NCBI RefSeq assembly: GCF_000255555.1
Contig: NZ_AGRW01000027.1
Location: 1 to 34,761, forward strand
DNA length: 34,761 nt
Source: Treponema saccharophilum DSM 2985
GTDB taxonomy: Bacteria > Spirochaetota > Spirochaetia > Treponematales > Treponemataceae
Direction: 5' to 3'
How positions within the stretch are numbered: position 1 is the first letter of the stretch; each line of letters begins with the position of its first letter. Positions 25,120-33,235 of the stretch are shown here, in pieces. The translations under genes were made by a program, and so were the position numbers. Below the pieces are notes generated by a model. It was not told where the DNA came from. It saw nothing but the letters and a program-made list of their open reading frames with translations, and made no database searches.

Positions 25120-26964
25120 ATGACACTTGATCAAATCAAAAATCCAAAAATCAAGGCTTGGATTGAAGAATGCAAGGCGATGTGCGAACCTGACGACGTC
25201 TATGTATGCGACGGAAGCAAGGAAGAGTACGACCGCCTCATGAAGAAATGCGTCGAGTCCGGGCTTGCGACACCGCTGGCAAAGAAGCCGAACAGCTTCC
25301 TGTTCCGCTCAGACCCCTCGGACGTCGCCCGCGTCGAGAAACGCACGTTCATCTCTTCTGTGAAGCAGGATGACGCTGGTCCGACGAACAACTGGATCGA
25401 CCCGAAAGAACTCAAGGCGACAATGAAGGGTCTCTACAAGGGTTGCATGCACGGACGCACGATGTACGTCATCCCGTTCTGCATGGGACCGCTCGGCTCG
25501 CCGATTTCAAAGTGCGGTGTTGAGCTTACGGACTCAGAGTATGTCGTCCTCAACATGGACATCATGACACGCGCCGGCGAGAAAGTCTGGCAGTACCTCG
25601 ACGACAACTTCGTTCCGTGCCTCCACTCAGTCGGAAAGCCGCTCAACAACGGCGCGAAGGACAACGGCGTTTGGGCGTGCGCTCCTGTCGAGCAGAAGTA
25701 CATCTCCCAGTTCCCCGAGGAGCACCTCGTATGGAGCTACGGTTCAGGATACGGCGGAAACGCTCTTCTCGGAAAGAAGTGCTTCGCGCTCCGCATCGCT
25801 TCAGTCATCGCTCACGAAGAGGGATGGCTCGCTGAGCACATGCTCATCCTCAAGCTCACGAACCCGCAGGGCGAAGTCAAGTACGTCACCGGCGCGTTCC
25901 CGTCAGCTTGTGGAAAGACGAACCTCGCAATGCTCATCCCGACAATCCCGGGATGGAAGGTCGAGACAATCGGCGACGACATCGCTTGGATGAAGTTCGG
26001 CGAGGACGGACGCCTCTACGCCATCAACCCGGAGGCAGGATTCTTCGGAGTCGCTCCCGGAACATCTGCGGAGAGCAACAAGAACGCTCTTGTCTCTGCG
26101 TCTGAGAACACAATCTTCACGAACTGCGCCCTCACAGAGGACGGAGACGTCTGGTGGGAAGGAATCGGATACCCGGCAAAGGGCAAGCTCGTCGACTGGA
26201 AGGGCAACACCCGCGACGCGTTCCCGAAGGACAAGGCTCCCAAGGGCGAGGAAATGGCTCATCCGAACGCACGCTTCACGGCTCCTGCAAAACAGTGCCC
26301 GTGCATCGCGAAAGAATGGGAAGACCCGAAAGGAGTGCCGATTTCAGCAATCCTCTTCGGCGGACGCCGCCCGTCAACTGTTCCGCTCGTGCATCAGGCG
26401 CGCAGCTGGAACCACGGCGTGTTCCTCGGCTCAATCGTCGGTTCGGAAATCACGGCCGCTTCAACAATCAATGCTGCTGAAGTCGGAAAAATCCGCCGCG
26501 ATCCGTTCGCAATCCTTCCGTTCTGCGGATACAACATGGGCGACTACTTCCAGCACTGGATTAACGTCGGCGCTTCCGCAAAAGACCAGGACAAGCTCCC
26601 GAAGATTTTCTACGTGAACTGGTTCCGCAAGGACGAGAACAACGCAGAGCTTCCGGGCGGATTCATGTGGCCGGGCTACGGCGACAACAGCCGCGTCCTC
26701 GCATGGATTTTCGACCGCTGCGACGGAAAGGACAACGCAGTCGAAACTCCGATCGGATTCATGCCGAAAGACGGCGCAATCAACACAGACGGATTGGCCG
26801 ACTACTACAAGAAGACATTGCCCGAGATTCTCAAGGTCGATGTCGAGGGATGGAAGAAGGAAGTCAAGGACATCCGCGAGAACCACTATCCCAAGTTCGG
26901 CTCTCACCTCCCGAAAGAGCTTTCTGCTTGCCTCGACGACCTCGAAGCTCGCCTTTCAAAATAA
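25120..26964 (+). CDS. pckG: Phosphoenolpyruvate carboxykinase (GTP)
   Basis: This 614-residue cytosolic enzyme interconverts oxaloacetate and PEP with GTP/GDP; in succinate-forming anaerobes it often runs toward oxaloacetate. The P-loop is [13 protein letters not shown] with the GTP-type ACGKTN, and [12 protein letters not shown], the substrate region [15 protein letters not shown] and [20 protein letters not shown] match the GTP family; the ATP family differs throughout. Codon use differs from neighbours, with more GCT, TCA and C-ending codons, as in a highly expressed gene. Strong promoter, strong Shine-Dalgarno and a very stable terminator agree with that. Confidence 0.97.
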   Translation: MTLDQIKNPKIKAWIEECKAMCEPDDVYVCDGSKEEYDRLMKKCVESGLATPLAKKPNSFLFRSDPSDVARVEKRTFISSVKQDDAGPTNNWIDPKELKATMKGLYKGCMHGRTMYVIPFCMGPLGSPISKCGVELTDSEYVVLNMDIMTRAGEKVWQYLDDNFVPCLHSVGKPLNNGAKDNGVWACAPVEQKYISQFPEEHLVWSYGSGYGGNALLGKKCFALRIASVIAHEEGWLAEHMLILKLTNPQGEVKYVTGAFPSACGKTNLAMLIPTIPGWKVETIGDDIAWMKFGEDGRLYAINPEAGFFGVAPGTSAESNKNALVSASENTIFTNCALTEDGDVWWEGIGYPAKGKLVDWKGNTRDAFPKDKAPKGEEMAHPNARFTAPAKQCPCIAKEWEDPKGVPISAILFGGRRPSTVPLVHQARSWNHGVFLGSIVGSEITAASTINAAEVGKIRRDPFAILPFCGYNMGDYFQHWINVGASAKDQDKLPKIFYVNWFRKDENNAELPGGFMWPGYGDNSRVLAWIFDRCDGKDNAVETPIGFMPKDGAINTDGLADYYKKTLPEILKVDVEGWKKEVKDIRENHYPKFGSHLPKELSACLDDLEARLSK

Positions 26965-26991
26965 TCGCGCGCTGACGCGTTAGAAAGCATC

Positions 26992-27032
26992 CGCCCGCCC
27001 TACCGTTTGCTCGGTTGGGCGGGCGTTTTTTT
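26992..27032 (+). terminator. Terminator of pckG
   Basis: CGCCCGCCC (26992-27000) pairs with GGGCGGGCG (27017-27025), with an inner ACC/GGT extension, followed by T7 (27026-27032). Confidence 0.92.
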
Positions 27033-27107
27033 CTGCCATAAAATTTACCGGCGGAAGGGCTCGGAATGCTTTCACTAATGCGATTATGCTCTATACTTTT
27101 CATCATT

Positions 27108-28697
27108 ATGAAAGGATTCCATTTTTTCGGCAAACACAGAAACGTTTGCAGGATAGCGCGCATCGCGCTCGTGGCGGCATCATCGCTTGCATTCCTGTCG
27201 TGCGAAAACAGCGGTGATAACGGGCAGCAGAAACTCGTGAAACTCGAGATGTGGTACGTACCATCGCAAAGCGAGGCGGGGGAACCGCCGGCAGATTGGT
27301 TCCTGTACGAGCGCCTCAGGAACGAGCTCGGCATCGACCTCATCCTTCACGCGCTTCCGTACGACCAGAAGGAAATGGAAATGATAATCATGCAGGCGGC
27401 GAAGACGAATTCGCTTCCGGACATCTTCAGGTGCTCGCACTCGACGATGCTGGAGCTTGCAAAGCAAAACAAAATCACATCGGTGGACAAGATGTTCCCG
27501 CTCATGCCGCAGCGGACGAAGGGAATCTACACAGAGTCCGCCAAGCGCGCGGCACAAATCGACGGAATGACGTTCGCGCTCGCCTACCCCTCGTCAAACA
27601 CAAGCGTCCCGAAAAACGAGGGCGTCCTCATCAGGAAAGACTGGCTCGACAAGCTGAACCTCCCCATCCCGAAGACGATTGACGATTTCTACAACGTGAT
27701 GCTTGCGTTCACGTTCAACGACCCGGACGGCAACCACAAGGACGACACATACGGATTCGGCGCGTACATAGAAGCGAACGTGCAGGAAGACGGGCTCGGA
27801 AAACGATTCTCCCCGATTTTCGGCGCATTCGGCGTCTGCGGAACGTTCAACTACGACAGGGAGCATTTCGCGCTGAACATCCGCGACGAGAAATTCTTCG
27901 ACGCGATGACGTTCGTCAGGAAAATGGTCACGTCCAAGGTAATCGACCCGAACTGGAGCGCCTACAAGAAGGACGATTTCAGGGACGCGTGGAAAAGCGG
28001 GCGGTTCGGAATCATGCGCGAGAATTTCGGCGCGTACTCGCTGAAAAGCAACTACAAGCCGTTCGACGACAACTTCCCGGACGGAGAGTGGATAGTCATC
28101 GACCCGCCGAAAGGGGCTGACGGAAAATCGGCGGTCGGGACGAACACGCAGACGTGGAATTTCCTCGCCGTGAATAAGCGCACATACGAGCTCGGAAAAA
28201 TCCCGCGGCTTGCGAAAATGCTCGAATGGATGTACACGGACGCCTACATGGACATATGGTACGGGCAGGAAGGCGTGAACTACAACCTGCTCGAAGGCGG
28301 AAAAATTTCCGACAAGGTCGCAGACGAGAAAAAATCGTACACGGCAGTCGAATCGAAAAATCTCCTCCAGCTGCGGTGGATAGTGGACAGGTATTCGGAC
28401 GAGCAGCTCCGCGAGCGCTACCCGCTGTGGACGAAGAACAACGGGCAGACGATGGATTCGCTCGAAATCCTCAAGCAGATGCAGTCGAAGTCATGGATAG
28501 ACGGATTCTCATTCGAGAAGATGGACGACAACCTCCAGAAACTCTACCGGAACGGAATCAAGGATTTCATCCTCGGCTACCGCAACCTGACGAAGGAAAA
28601 TTGGGACGCGTTCGTCAAGGAGCTTGACGCGAAGGGGCTTTCGGAATGGGAGGAGAAAATAAAGGAAGAGGCAAAACCAAAAGGCTTCATGAGCTGA
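27108..28697 (+). CDS. Extracellular solute-binding lipoprotein (ABC importer, family 1-like)
   Basis: This 529-residue protein has a signal sequence ending SSLAFLSC, a lipobox giving a lipid-anchored Cys32, then the family-1 binding-protein fold (KLEMWYVPSQSEAGEPP, LPDIFRCSHSTMLELAKQ, EGVLIRKDWLDKLNLPIPKT, DGNHKDDTYGFGAY). Such proteins feed sugar or oligosaccharide ABC importers, often the LplA/YtcQ-like group. No permease or ATPase gene lies nearby, so it is an orphan. The ATG at 27108 has no Shine-Dalgarno but a TATACT box ends 10 bases upstream. An in-frame ATG at 27066 with AAGGG before it would add 14 residues and a second hydrophobic stretch, which I consider less likely. Confidence 0.85.
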   Translation: MKGFHFFGKHRNVCRIARIALVAASSLAFLSCENSGDNGQQKLVKLEMWYVPSQSEAGEPPADWFLYERLRNELGIDLILHALPYDQKEMEMIIMQAAKTNSLPDIFRCSHSTMLELAKQNKITSVDKMFPLMPQRTKGIYTESAKRAAQIDGMTFALAYPSSNTSVPKNEGVLIRKDWLDKLNLPIPKTIDDFYNVMLAFTFNDPDGNHKDDTYGFGAYIEANVQEDGLGKRFSPIFGAFGVCGTFNYDREHFALNIRDEKFFDAMTFVRKMVTSKVIDPNWSAYKKDDFRDAWKSGRFGIMRENFGAYSLKSNYKPFDDNFPDGEWIVIDPPKGADGKSAVGTNTQTWNFLAVNKRTYELGKIPRLAKMLEWMYTDAYMDIWYGQEGVNYNLLEGGKISDKVADEKKSYTAVESKNLLQLRWIVDRYSDEQLRERYPLWTKNNGQTMDSLEILKQMQSKSWIDGFSFEKMDDNLQKLYRNGIKDFILGYRNLTKENWDAFVKELDAKGLSEWEEKIKEEAKPKGFMS

Positions 28698-28711
28698 CGA
28701 CACATTGACGG

Positions 28712-28759
28712 AAAGGACGGGCAAGGCAGAAAAAGAGCAAGCCGCACCCGTCCTTTTTT
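28712..28759 (+). terminator. Terminator of the solute-binding protein gene
   Basis: AAGGACGGG (28713-28721) pairs with CCCGTCCTT (28747-28755) around a 25-base A-rich loop, followed by a T run to 28759. Confidence 0.75.
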
Positions 28760-28785
28760 CATCGTCCGCGAAAAACGGAACGCCG

Positions 28786-28814
28786 CCGACATTCAGGACG
28801 CATTCTGCTATAAT
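28786..28814 (+). promoter_or_regulatory. Promoter placed directly at the RelB-like gene start
   Basis: CCGACA (28786-28791), a 17-base spacer and perfect TATAAT (28809-28814). The ATG at 28821 begins six bases after the -10 and has no Shine-Dalgarno, so a leaderless mRNA is predicted. Confidence 0.6.
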
Positions 28815-28820
28815 TCACGC

Positions 28821-29468
28821 ATGTCCAAATCATTTAAATTCAAGTCCGACGAAGCGCTCGTCGGCAAGGCAACCGACATATTCGAAAAACTGGGACTGAC
28901 GCTCGATTCGGCAGTCAATCTTTTCCTCACGCAGGCAATCCTCAAAAAGGGGCTTCCGTTCCCACTCGTGATAAGCGGCGATGATGTTCCCGCAGAAGAG
29001 CACGAGCACAAGGACGAGGCGGAGGAAAAAAACGTCCACGCGGAGAAAAAAGCGAAAAAGCCCGAGCCGGAACAGGAACCAGCTCCGCACGCAGAGGAAG
29101 AGGAACAGCGCGAACCGACTCCCGAGGAAATCGAAGAGCGAAGGAAAATCGAGGAACGCGTCCGCGCGAACGAGGAGCTTGTCCGGCAGATGAGGATGGA
29201 CGAGGGAGACGACGAGCCGGCGCAGAAAACCGAGGAGTCTGAAGTTCCGACCGTCTCATCCATCGTGAACGAGCCTGCTCCGCATGAAGGCGCCCCCCTC
29301 CCCGCATCGGAGCAGCCGTATGCGGAGAAGGAAGCGGAAAAAGCTGCGGAAGAAGAAAAAAGCGCAGAAGAATCCCAAAAAGCGCATGAAGAGGACGAGG
29401 ACGAGACCGCACCCGACGCCATGTTCGACAGCTGGGACGACGACGACGAAATCGGCTGCGGAATGTAG
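28821..29468 (+). CDS. RelB/DinJ-like ribbon-helix-helix protein with long acidic tail
   Basis: The first 50 of 215 residues match RelB/DinJ antitoxins: a short strand (SFKFKSDEAL), helix (VGKATDIFEKLGLTLDSAVN) and LFLTQAILKKGLPFPL. This is a dimeric DNA-binding fold. The remaining 165 residues are highly acidic, Glu/Ala/Pro-rich and probably disordered, with one likely coiled coil (EEIEERRKIEERVRANEELV, about 101-120) and an end reading SWDDDDEIGCGM. Ordinary RelB antitoxins are about 80-95 residues. No RelE/YafQ toxin gene is beside it: downstream is a convergent nuclease-like gene 11 bases away. It is therefore more likely a solitary regulator or an antitoxin acting elsewhere; function is unknown. 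Confidence 0.75.
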   Translation: MSKSFKFKSDEALVGKATDIFEKLGLTLDSAVNLFLTQAILKKGLPFPLVISGDDVPAEEHEHKDEAEEKNVHAEKKAKKPEPEQEPAPHAEEEEQREPTPEEIEERRKIEERVRANEELVRQMRMDEGDDEPAQKTEESEVPTVSSIVNEPAPHEGAPLPASEQPYAEKEAEKAAEEEKSAEESQKAHEEDEDETAPDAMFDSWDDDDEIGCGM

Positions 29469-29479
29469 CTGCGTCCTTC

Positions 29480-30478
29480 CTACAGGATAAGCACTTTGCA
29501 GGCAATCGGCAGATGGTCGGAATAGCCGCTGCCGGGATGCATCCTGTACCGCCGCGGACGGAACGAGGCGTCAGCCCACTCCCCTGCGGTGCACGGCGCG
29601 AAATCGGATATGGAAATTCCGCCGGCAGAAAAGAAATTGTCGATATATTCCCACGCGCCCTTATACCAATAGCTTCCGACAGCGCAAATCTTGCCGTCAT
29701 CACCGTACCACGGCGAGTAGACGGAAAGTCCGCCTTTGAGGACGACGTTTGGGCCGCTTCCGTCCCCGTCACGCTTTTCGAATTCCTCAATAGAGCGGTT
29801 GAAATCGCCGCATGCCAGCGCGGGAACGCCGGACGACACGGACTTTCCCATCAAAAACGCGAGCTGCCTCTCCTGCCTGTCCCGCCACTGCTCGCTTTCC
29901 GCGGAATTCCCGCTCTTGCTTTTCCAGTGGTTCACGAAAACGTCGATTTTCTTTCCGCCGACATCGAGCGTGACCTGCAGTATCGGGCGGAGCGACGGCT
30001 GGAATCGTCCTTTTCTTCCGCCGACTTTTATGGAATGGACGCGCGCGGAGAGAATCGGATACCGGGAAAGGATTCCGCAGCCTATGGAGGCGCCCTCCTC
30101 CGCGGCAAAAAAGCCGTGCCGGTAGACCGATTTCCTGCTGAACGTCGCCGAAAGCTGGTTCGAAATGTCGCGGAGCTGCCCGGATTTTTCCATCTCCTCG
30201 AGCACGACGACATCGCAGCCGATTTTTTTTATGACGGAAGCCGCCCGCTCAAGCCTGACCCGATATTTCGACTCGCACCATCCGGAGCGGGACGACGAGA
30301 ATTCCTTGTACTCGTTCCCGTCGAAAACAGCATCGAAAAACGTCTCCATGTTCCAGCACATGACCGAAACGCTTTTTCCGCCCGAATGCGCGAAGCAGTC
30401 CGCCGCCCCCGCAAAAAAAAGCGCTGGCAGGAAACACGCTGCGGCGAGGCGGATTTTCCATCTTTTCCCGAAAAACAT
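29480..30478 (-). CDS. Secreted endonuclease/exonuclease/phosphatase-fold protein
   Basis: This 332-residue protein has a signal peptide (WKIRLAAACFLPALFFAGA, about residues 7-25) and the full metal-dependent EEP active-site set: CWNMETFF (Asn), VVLEEMEKSGQL (Glu), FVNHWKSKSG (His), ALACGDFNRS (Asp, Asn) and YSDHLPIACKVLIL (Asp-His). It could cut extracellular nucleic acid or act as a phospholipase or phosphatase; the fold does not decide. I chose the ATG at 30478 because GGAGG lies five bases upstream. It lies downstream of ychF, behind a strong terminator. A leader hairpin GGAAATGCG/CGCATTCC with an internal T7/A7 match lies at about 30500-30540. Confidence 0.88.
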   Translation of the reverse strand: MFFGKRWKIRLAAACFLPALFFAGAADCFAHSGGKSVSVMCWNMETFFDAVFDGNEYKEFSSSRSGWCESKYRVRLERAASVIKKIGCDVVVLEEMEKSGQLRDISNQLSATFSRKSVYRHGFFAAEEGASIGCGILSRYPILSARVHSIKVGGRKGRFQPSLRPILQVTLDVGGKKIDVFVNHWKSKSGNSAESEQWRDRQERQLAFLMGKSVSSGVPALACGDFNRSIEEFEKRDGDGSGPNVVLKGGLSVYSPWYGDDGKICAVGSYWYKGAWEYIDNFFSAGGISISDFAPCTAGEWADASFRPRRYRMHPGSGYSDHLPIACKVLIL

Positions 30479-30544
30479 AAGAACCTCCGCCTTGAAAATA
30501 CCTGCGGGGAATGCGTTTTTTTCAAAAAAATCCGCATTTCCGGC

Positions 30545-30580
30545 AAAAAAAAACGCGGAAGACAGAATCAGTCTTCCGCG
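30545..30580 (-). terminator. Terminator of ychF
   Basis: On the minus strand CGCGGAAGAC pairs perfectly with GTCTTCCGCG (30571-30580 and 30554-30563), followed by T9 at 30545-30553. Confidence 0.95.
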
Positions 30581-30605
30581 CGGCAATCGAAAATGGAAAC
30601 GGCGA

Positions 30606-31739
30606 TTATTTCACGTTGAATTTGAAGAACATAACGTCACCGTCCTGGACGACGTATTCCTTTCCTTCCTGGCGGTATTTTCCGTGCGCCTTGATTTCAG
30701 CCTCCGAGCCGAATTCCTTCAAATCGGCGACGGAATACACCTCCGCCTTGATGAACCCCTTCTCGAAATCGGTGTGGATGACGCCGGCAGCCTGAGGAGC
30801 CTTGTCGCCCTCGCGGATTGTCCATGCGCGGCACTCGTCCGGGCCGCCCGTGAAGAATGTACGGAGTCCCATGAGATGGTAGGCGGCGCGCGCAAGAACG
30901 GAAAGACCGCTTTCCTTGAGCCCGACGCTCTCCATGAATTCCTTCCTGTCGTTCTCGTCGGTTATGTCCGCGAGGTCGGATTCGAATTTTCCGCAGATGA
31001 CGATGACCTCGCTCTTCTCCTCGGCGGCCATTTTGCGGACAGTCTCAACGTATTTGTTCGTCCCCGATTCGATTGTGTTCTCGTCGATGTTGCAGACAAA
31101 CAGCTGCGGCTTCACGGTCAGAAGATGGAGGTCGTAGATTCCCGCCTTCTCCTCGTCGGTAAGCTCCGCCTGGCGCGCGCACTTTCCGTCCTTGAGAAGC
31201 GGAAGGATTTTCGCGACGGCGCTCCTGTACCCGGCGACCTTCTTTTCCGCCTCCTTGCCGAGCGCACGGATTTCCTTCGTAATCTTCTCCTCGCGCTTGT
31301 TTATCGTGTCGATGTCGGCCTGGCACAGCTCGTAATTTATCGTGAGTATGTCGCTCTCGGGGTCAATCGGAGCTTCGGTCTTGGCATCGTCGCGGACGTG
31401 CTGGATGTCGGGATTGTCGAAGCAGCGGACGACATGCGCGATTACGCTCGTCTCGCGGATGTTCGCGAGAAATTTGTTCCCGAGCCCCTCGCCGTTCGAC
31501 GCGCCCTTGATAAGCCCCGCGATATCGACGAAATCGACAGTCGCGGCGATTTTCTTCTTCGGCTGGAACACGCCCGCCATGAAATCGAGCCGCTCGTCGG
31601 GAAGCTCGACAACGCCGACGTTCGGGTCTATCGTGCAGAACGGATAATTCTCGGCAGGTGCCGGGGATTTCGTCAGCGCAGAAAAAATGGTCGATTTGCC
31701 AACGTTCGGCAAACCGACGATTCCACAAGTAAGTTTCAT
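30606..31739 (-). CDS. ychF: YchF/OLA1-family ribosome-associated ATPase
   Basis: YchF is a conserved Obg-related P-loop ATPase that binds ribosomes and affects stress responses. The 377-residue protein has G1 GLPNVGKST (residues 9-17), the switch sequence DFVDIAGLIKGASNGEGLG, the altered base-specificity motif in FVCNIDENTIES (not NKxD, which is why the family prefers ATP), and a C-terminal TGS domain ending DGDVMFFKFNVK. GGAGACGG precedes the ATG at 31739. An upstream in-frame ATG at 31772 overlaps the TATAAT box and cannot be on the transcript. It is divergent from the aminotransferase gene. Confidence 0.96.
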   Translation of the reverse strand: MKLTCGIVGLPNVGKSTIFSALTKSPAPAENYPFCTIDPNVGVVELPDERLDFMAGVFQPKKKIAATVDFVDIAGLIKGASNGEGLGNKFLANIRETSVIAHVVRCFDNPDIQHVRDDAKTEAPIDPESDILTINYELCQADIDTINKREEKITKEIRALGKEAEKKVAGYRSAVAKILPLLKDGKCARQAELTDEEKAGIYDLHLLTVKPQLFVCNIDENTIESGTNKYVETVRKMAAEEKSEVIVICGKFESDLADITDENDRKEFMESVGLKESGLSVLARAAYHLMGLRTFFTGGPDECRAWTIREGDKAPQAAGVIHTDFEKGFIKAEVYSVADLKEFGSEAEIKAHGKYRQEGKEYVVQDGDVMFFKFNVK

Positions 31740-31770
31740 TTCCGTCTCCAAAAAATTAAATTCGTCTTCC

Positions 31771-31776
31771 ATTATA
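31771..31776 (-). promoter_or_regulatory. -10 box of ychF
   Basis: A perfect TATAAT on the minus strand at 31771-31776, with a leader of about 25-30 bases to the ATG. The -35 is poor (TAGCGT at a 17-base spacing). Confidence 0.55.
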
Positions 31777-31868
31777 TCGAGCCGTCTTCGATTACGCTAT
31801 CGGAGGCGCCCGGCAAAAAAAGAGGCGCGGCGATTCGGCTCCCGTTCTCGACACTACGTTGTGAAAGG

Positions 31869-31874
31869 TATAAT
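31869..31874 (+). promoter_or_regulatory. -10 box of the aminotransferase gene
   Basis: A perfect TATAAT at 31869-31874, preceded by TCGACA (31848-31853) at a short 15-base spacing. It gives a leader of about 30 bases with AAGGAG at 31898-31903. Confidence 0.55.
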
Positions 31875-31910
31875 ATTTTCCATCGAATTCATTTAAAAAG
31901 GAGTTGGACA

Positions 31911-33017
31911 ATGGCATTTGCTTTGAATTTGTATCCCGTGACATACATCGCGCGCTACAATCCGGAAACGACAAAATGGGACGAGGAATGGTTCCAGGTT
32001 GATTCAGTCACATACGACGAGCTTATGGCGATGGGCGAGGACGAGCGCAAGGCAGTTCTCGACAAGCGCAACCAGATGGGCATCCCGACAGTTTCTTACA
32101 CCTCGCAGTACGCCTACGGATGCTTCGAGGGAATGAAAGGATTCCCCACGAAGGACGGCGGAGTCGCTATTTTCCGCCCGGAAGAGAACGGCAAGAGGTT
32201 CAACAACTCTATGAAGGGGCTTTATTGCCCGGCTTTCCCTGTCGAGCAGTTCGTCGCGGCGAGCGTCGAATTCGTCAAGCGGAACGCGGCGCTCGGATAC
32301 GTTCCGAAATACAACGCGGACTGGGAGAAAACAGGATACGCCGACGCGGATTCGATTTACATGAGGCCGTTCATGAATTCGGAAGGCGCTATCGGCGTCG
32401 GATGCTCACGCCAGCCGTACGTCGTCATCTGCGCGACGACTGTCAGTGCGTACTTCAAGAAAGGTCTTGACGGCGCCGTCATCACGAACAGAATCCGCGC
32501 GACCCCGAACGGCACGGGCTACATCAAGTGCGCCTCAAACTACGTCATCAGCGCAATCGCGAAGCACGAGGCTGAGGTAAAGGGATTCGTCGAGTGCGTT
32601 TACCTCGACGCCGTGGAGCACAAATATTTCCAGGAAGGCTCAAGCTGCAACGTCTTCTTCGTCCTGAAGGACGGAACGCTCGTAACGCCGGAGCTCGGCG
32701 ACACGATTCTTCCGGGAATCACGAGGAAGAGCGTCATCGCGCTCGCGAAGGAATGCGGAATGAACGTCGAGGAGCGGAAAGTCTCGCTCGCGGAAGTTCA
32801 GAAAAACGCGGTCGAATTCTTCGTCACGGGAACAGCCGCAGGAATCAGCCCGATGACATCGCTCACCGACCTTGACGGAAAGAAAGTCGACTTCAAGGAC
32901 GGCACGCAGGAAGGAACCGTCGCCTACAAGCTACAAAGGCTGCTCAAGGGAAGGCAATACGGACTTCTCGAAGACCCCAACAACTGGAACACCGTTGTAA
33001 TCCCCGGAAAAAACTAA
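31911..33017 (+). CDS. ilvE: Branched-chain amino-acid aminotransferase
   Basis: This 368-residue PLP enzyme transfers amino groups between glutamate and the keto acids of leucine, isoleucine and valine. It belongs to the longer BCAT group: YTSQYAYGCFEGMKGF, RPEENGKRFNNSMKGL, YMRPFMNSEGAIGV, the probable PLP lysine in GTGYIKCASNYV, and EGSSCNVFFVLKDG and TPELGDTILPGITRKSV in the C-terminal domain. AAGGAG lies seven bases before the ATG. Codon use (GCT, TCA, TCT) is that of a highly expressed gene. It can work either in synthesis or in fermentative breakdown of branched-chain amino acids, and stands alone between divergent ychF and convergent argG. Confidence 0.95.
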   Translation: MAFALNLYPVTYIARYNPETTKWDEEWFQVDSVTYDELMAMGEDERKAVLDKRNQMGIPTVSYTSQYAYGCFEGMKGFPTKDGGVAIFRPEENGKRFNNSMKGLYCPAFPVEQFVAASVEFVKRNAALGYVPKYNADWEKTGYADADSIYMRPFMNSEGAIGVGCSRQPYVVICATTVSAYFKKGLDGAVITNRIRATPNGTGYIKCASNYVISAIAKHEAEVKGFVECVYLDAVEHKYFQEGSSCNVFFVLKDGTLVTPELGDTILPGITRKSVIALAKECGMNVEERKVSLAEVQKNAVEFFVTGTAAGISPMTSLTDLDGKKVDFKDGTQEGTVAYKLQRLLKGRQYGLLEDPNNWNTVVIPGKN

Positions 33018-33033
33018 CCCCGAGATGATACGA

Positions 33034-33073
33034 ACGCCCCCGAACCCTGAACATTCGGCGGGCGTTTTTTTTT
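33034..33073 (+). terminator. Terminator of the aminotransferase gene
   Basis: ACGCCC and CGAA on the 5' side (33034-33044) pair with TTCG and GGGCGT on the 3' side (33054-33065), with a small internal mismatch, followed by T9 (33065-33073). Confidence 0.85.
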
Positions 33074-33109
33074 GCAGCATCCGGTTGCTGAGCGAAGCCG
33101 AAGCAAAAG

Positions 33110-33128
33110 TTCCTAAACGAGTTCGGAA
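33110..33128. repeat. 19-bp palindromic repeat, copy B
   Basis: TTCCTAAACGAGTTCGGAA matches the reverse complement of the copy at 18943-18961 at 18 of 19 bases. It is preceded by GCTGAGCGAAGCCGAAGC (33087-33104), so the full repeat unit may span 33075-33130. Confidence 0.6.
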
Positions 33129-33138
33129 TGATTTTTCG

Positions 33139-33169
33139 AAAAAAAATGGACGCACACGATGTGCGTCCA
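33139..33169 (-). terminator. Terminator of argG
   Basis: On the minus strand TGGACGCACA pairs perfectly with TGTGCGTCCA (33160-33169 and 33147-33156) around a TCG loop, followed by T8 (33139-33146). Confidence 0.95.
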
Positions 33170-33176
33170 CATTTTT

Positions 33177-33234
33177 GCAGAACCGACTTGCGGCTCTGCG
33201 TAGTTTTCAGGCAACAGGACGTCGCCAGAAAACT
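33177..33234 (-). other. Two stem-loops in the argG 3' untranslated region
   Basis: Directly after the argG stop, AGTTTTC pairs with GAAAACT (33228-33234 with 33202-33208, plus an inner GGC/GCC). Next, GCAGAGCCG pairs with CGGTTCTGC (33191-33199 with 33177-33185, 9 bp). With the terminator this makes three stem-loops in a row. Confidence 0.6.
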
Positions 33235-33235
33235 A

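Noticed and set aside
28509-28820. Possible toxin gene beside the RelB-like protein
   Set aside because: Only antisense frames of the lipoprotein gene occur here; none has RelE, YafQ or HigB features.
30165-31910. Very long in-frame upstream extension of the aminotransferase
   Set aside because: It runs antisense through the EEP protein and ychF genes; the promoter, AAGGAG and family-like start all place the true start at 31911.
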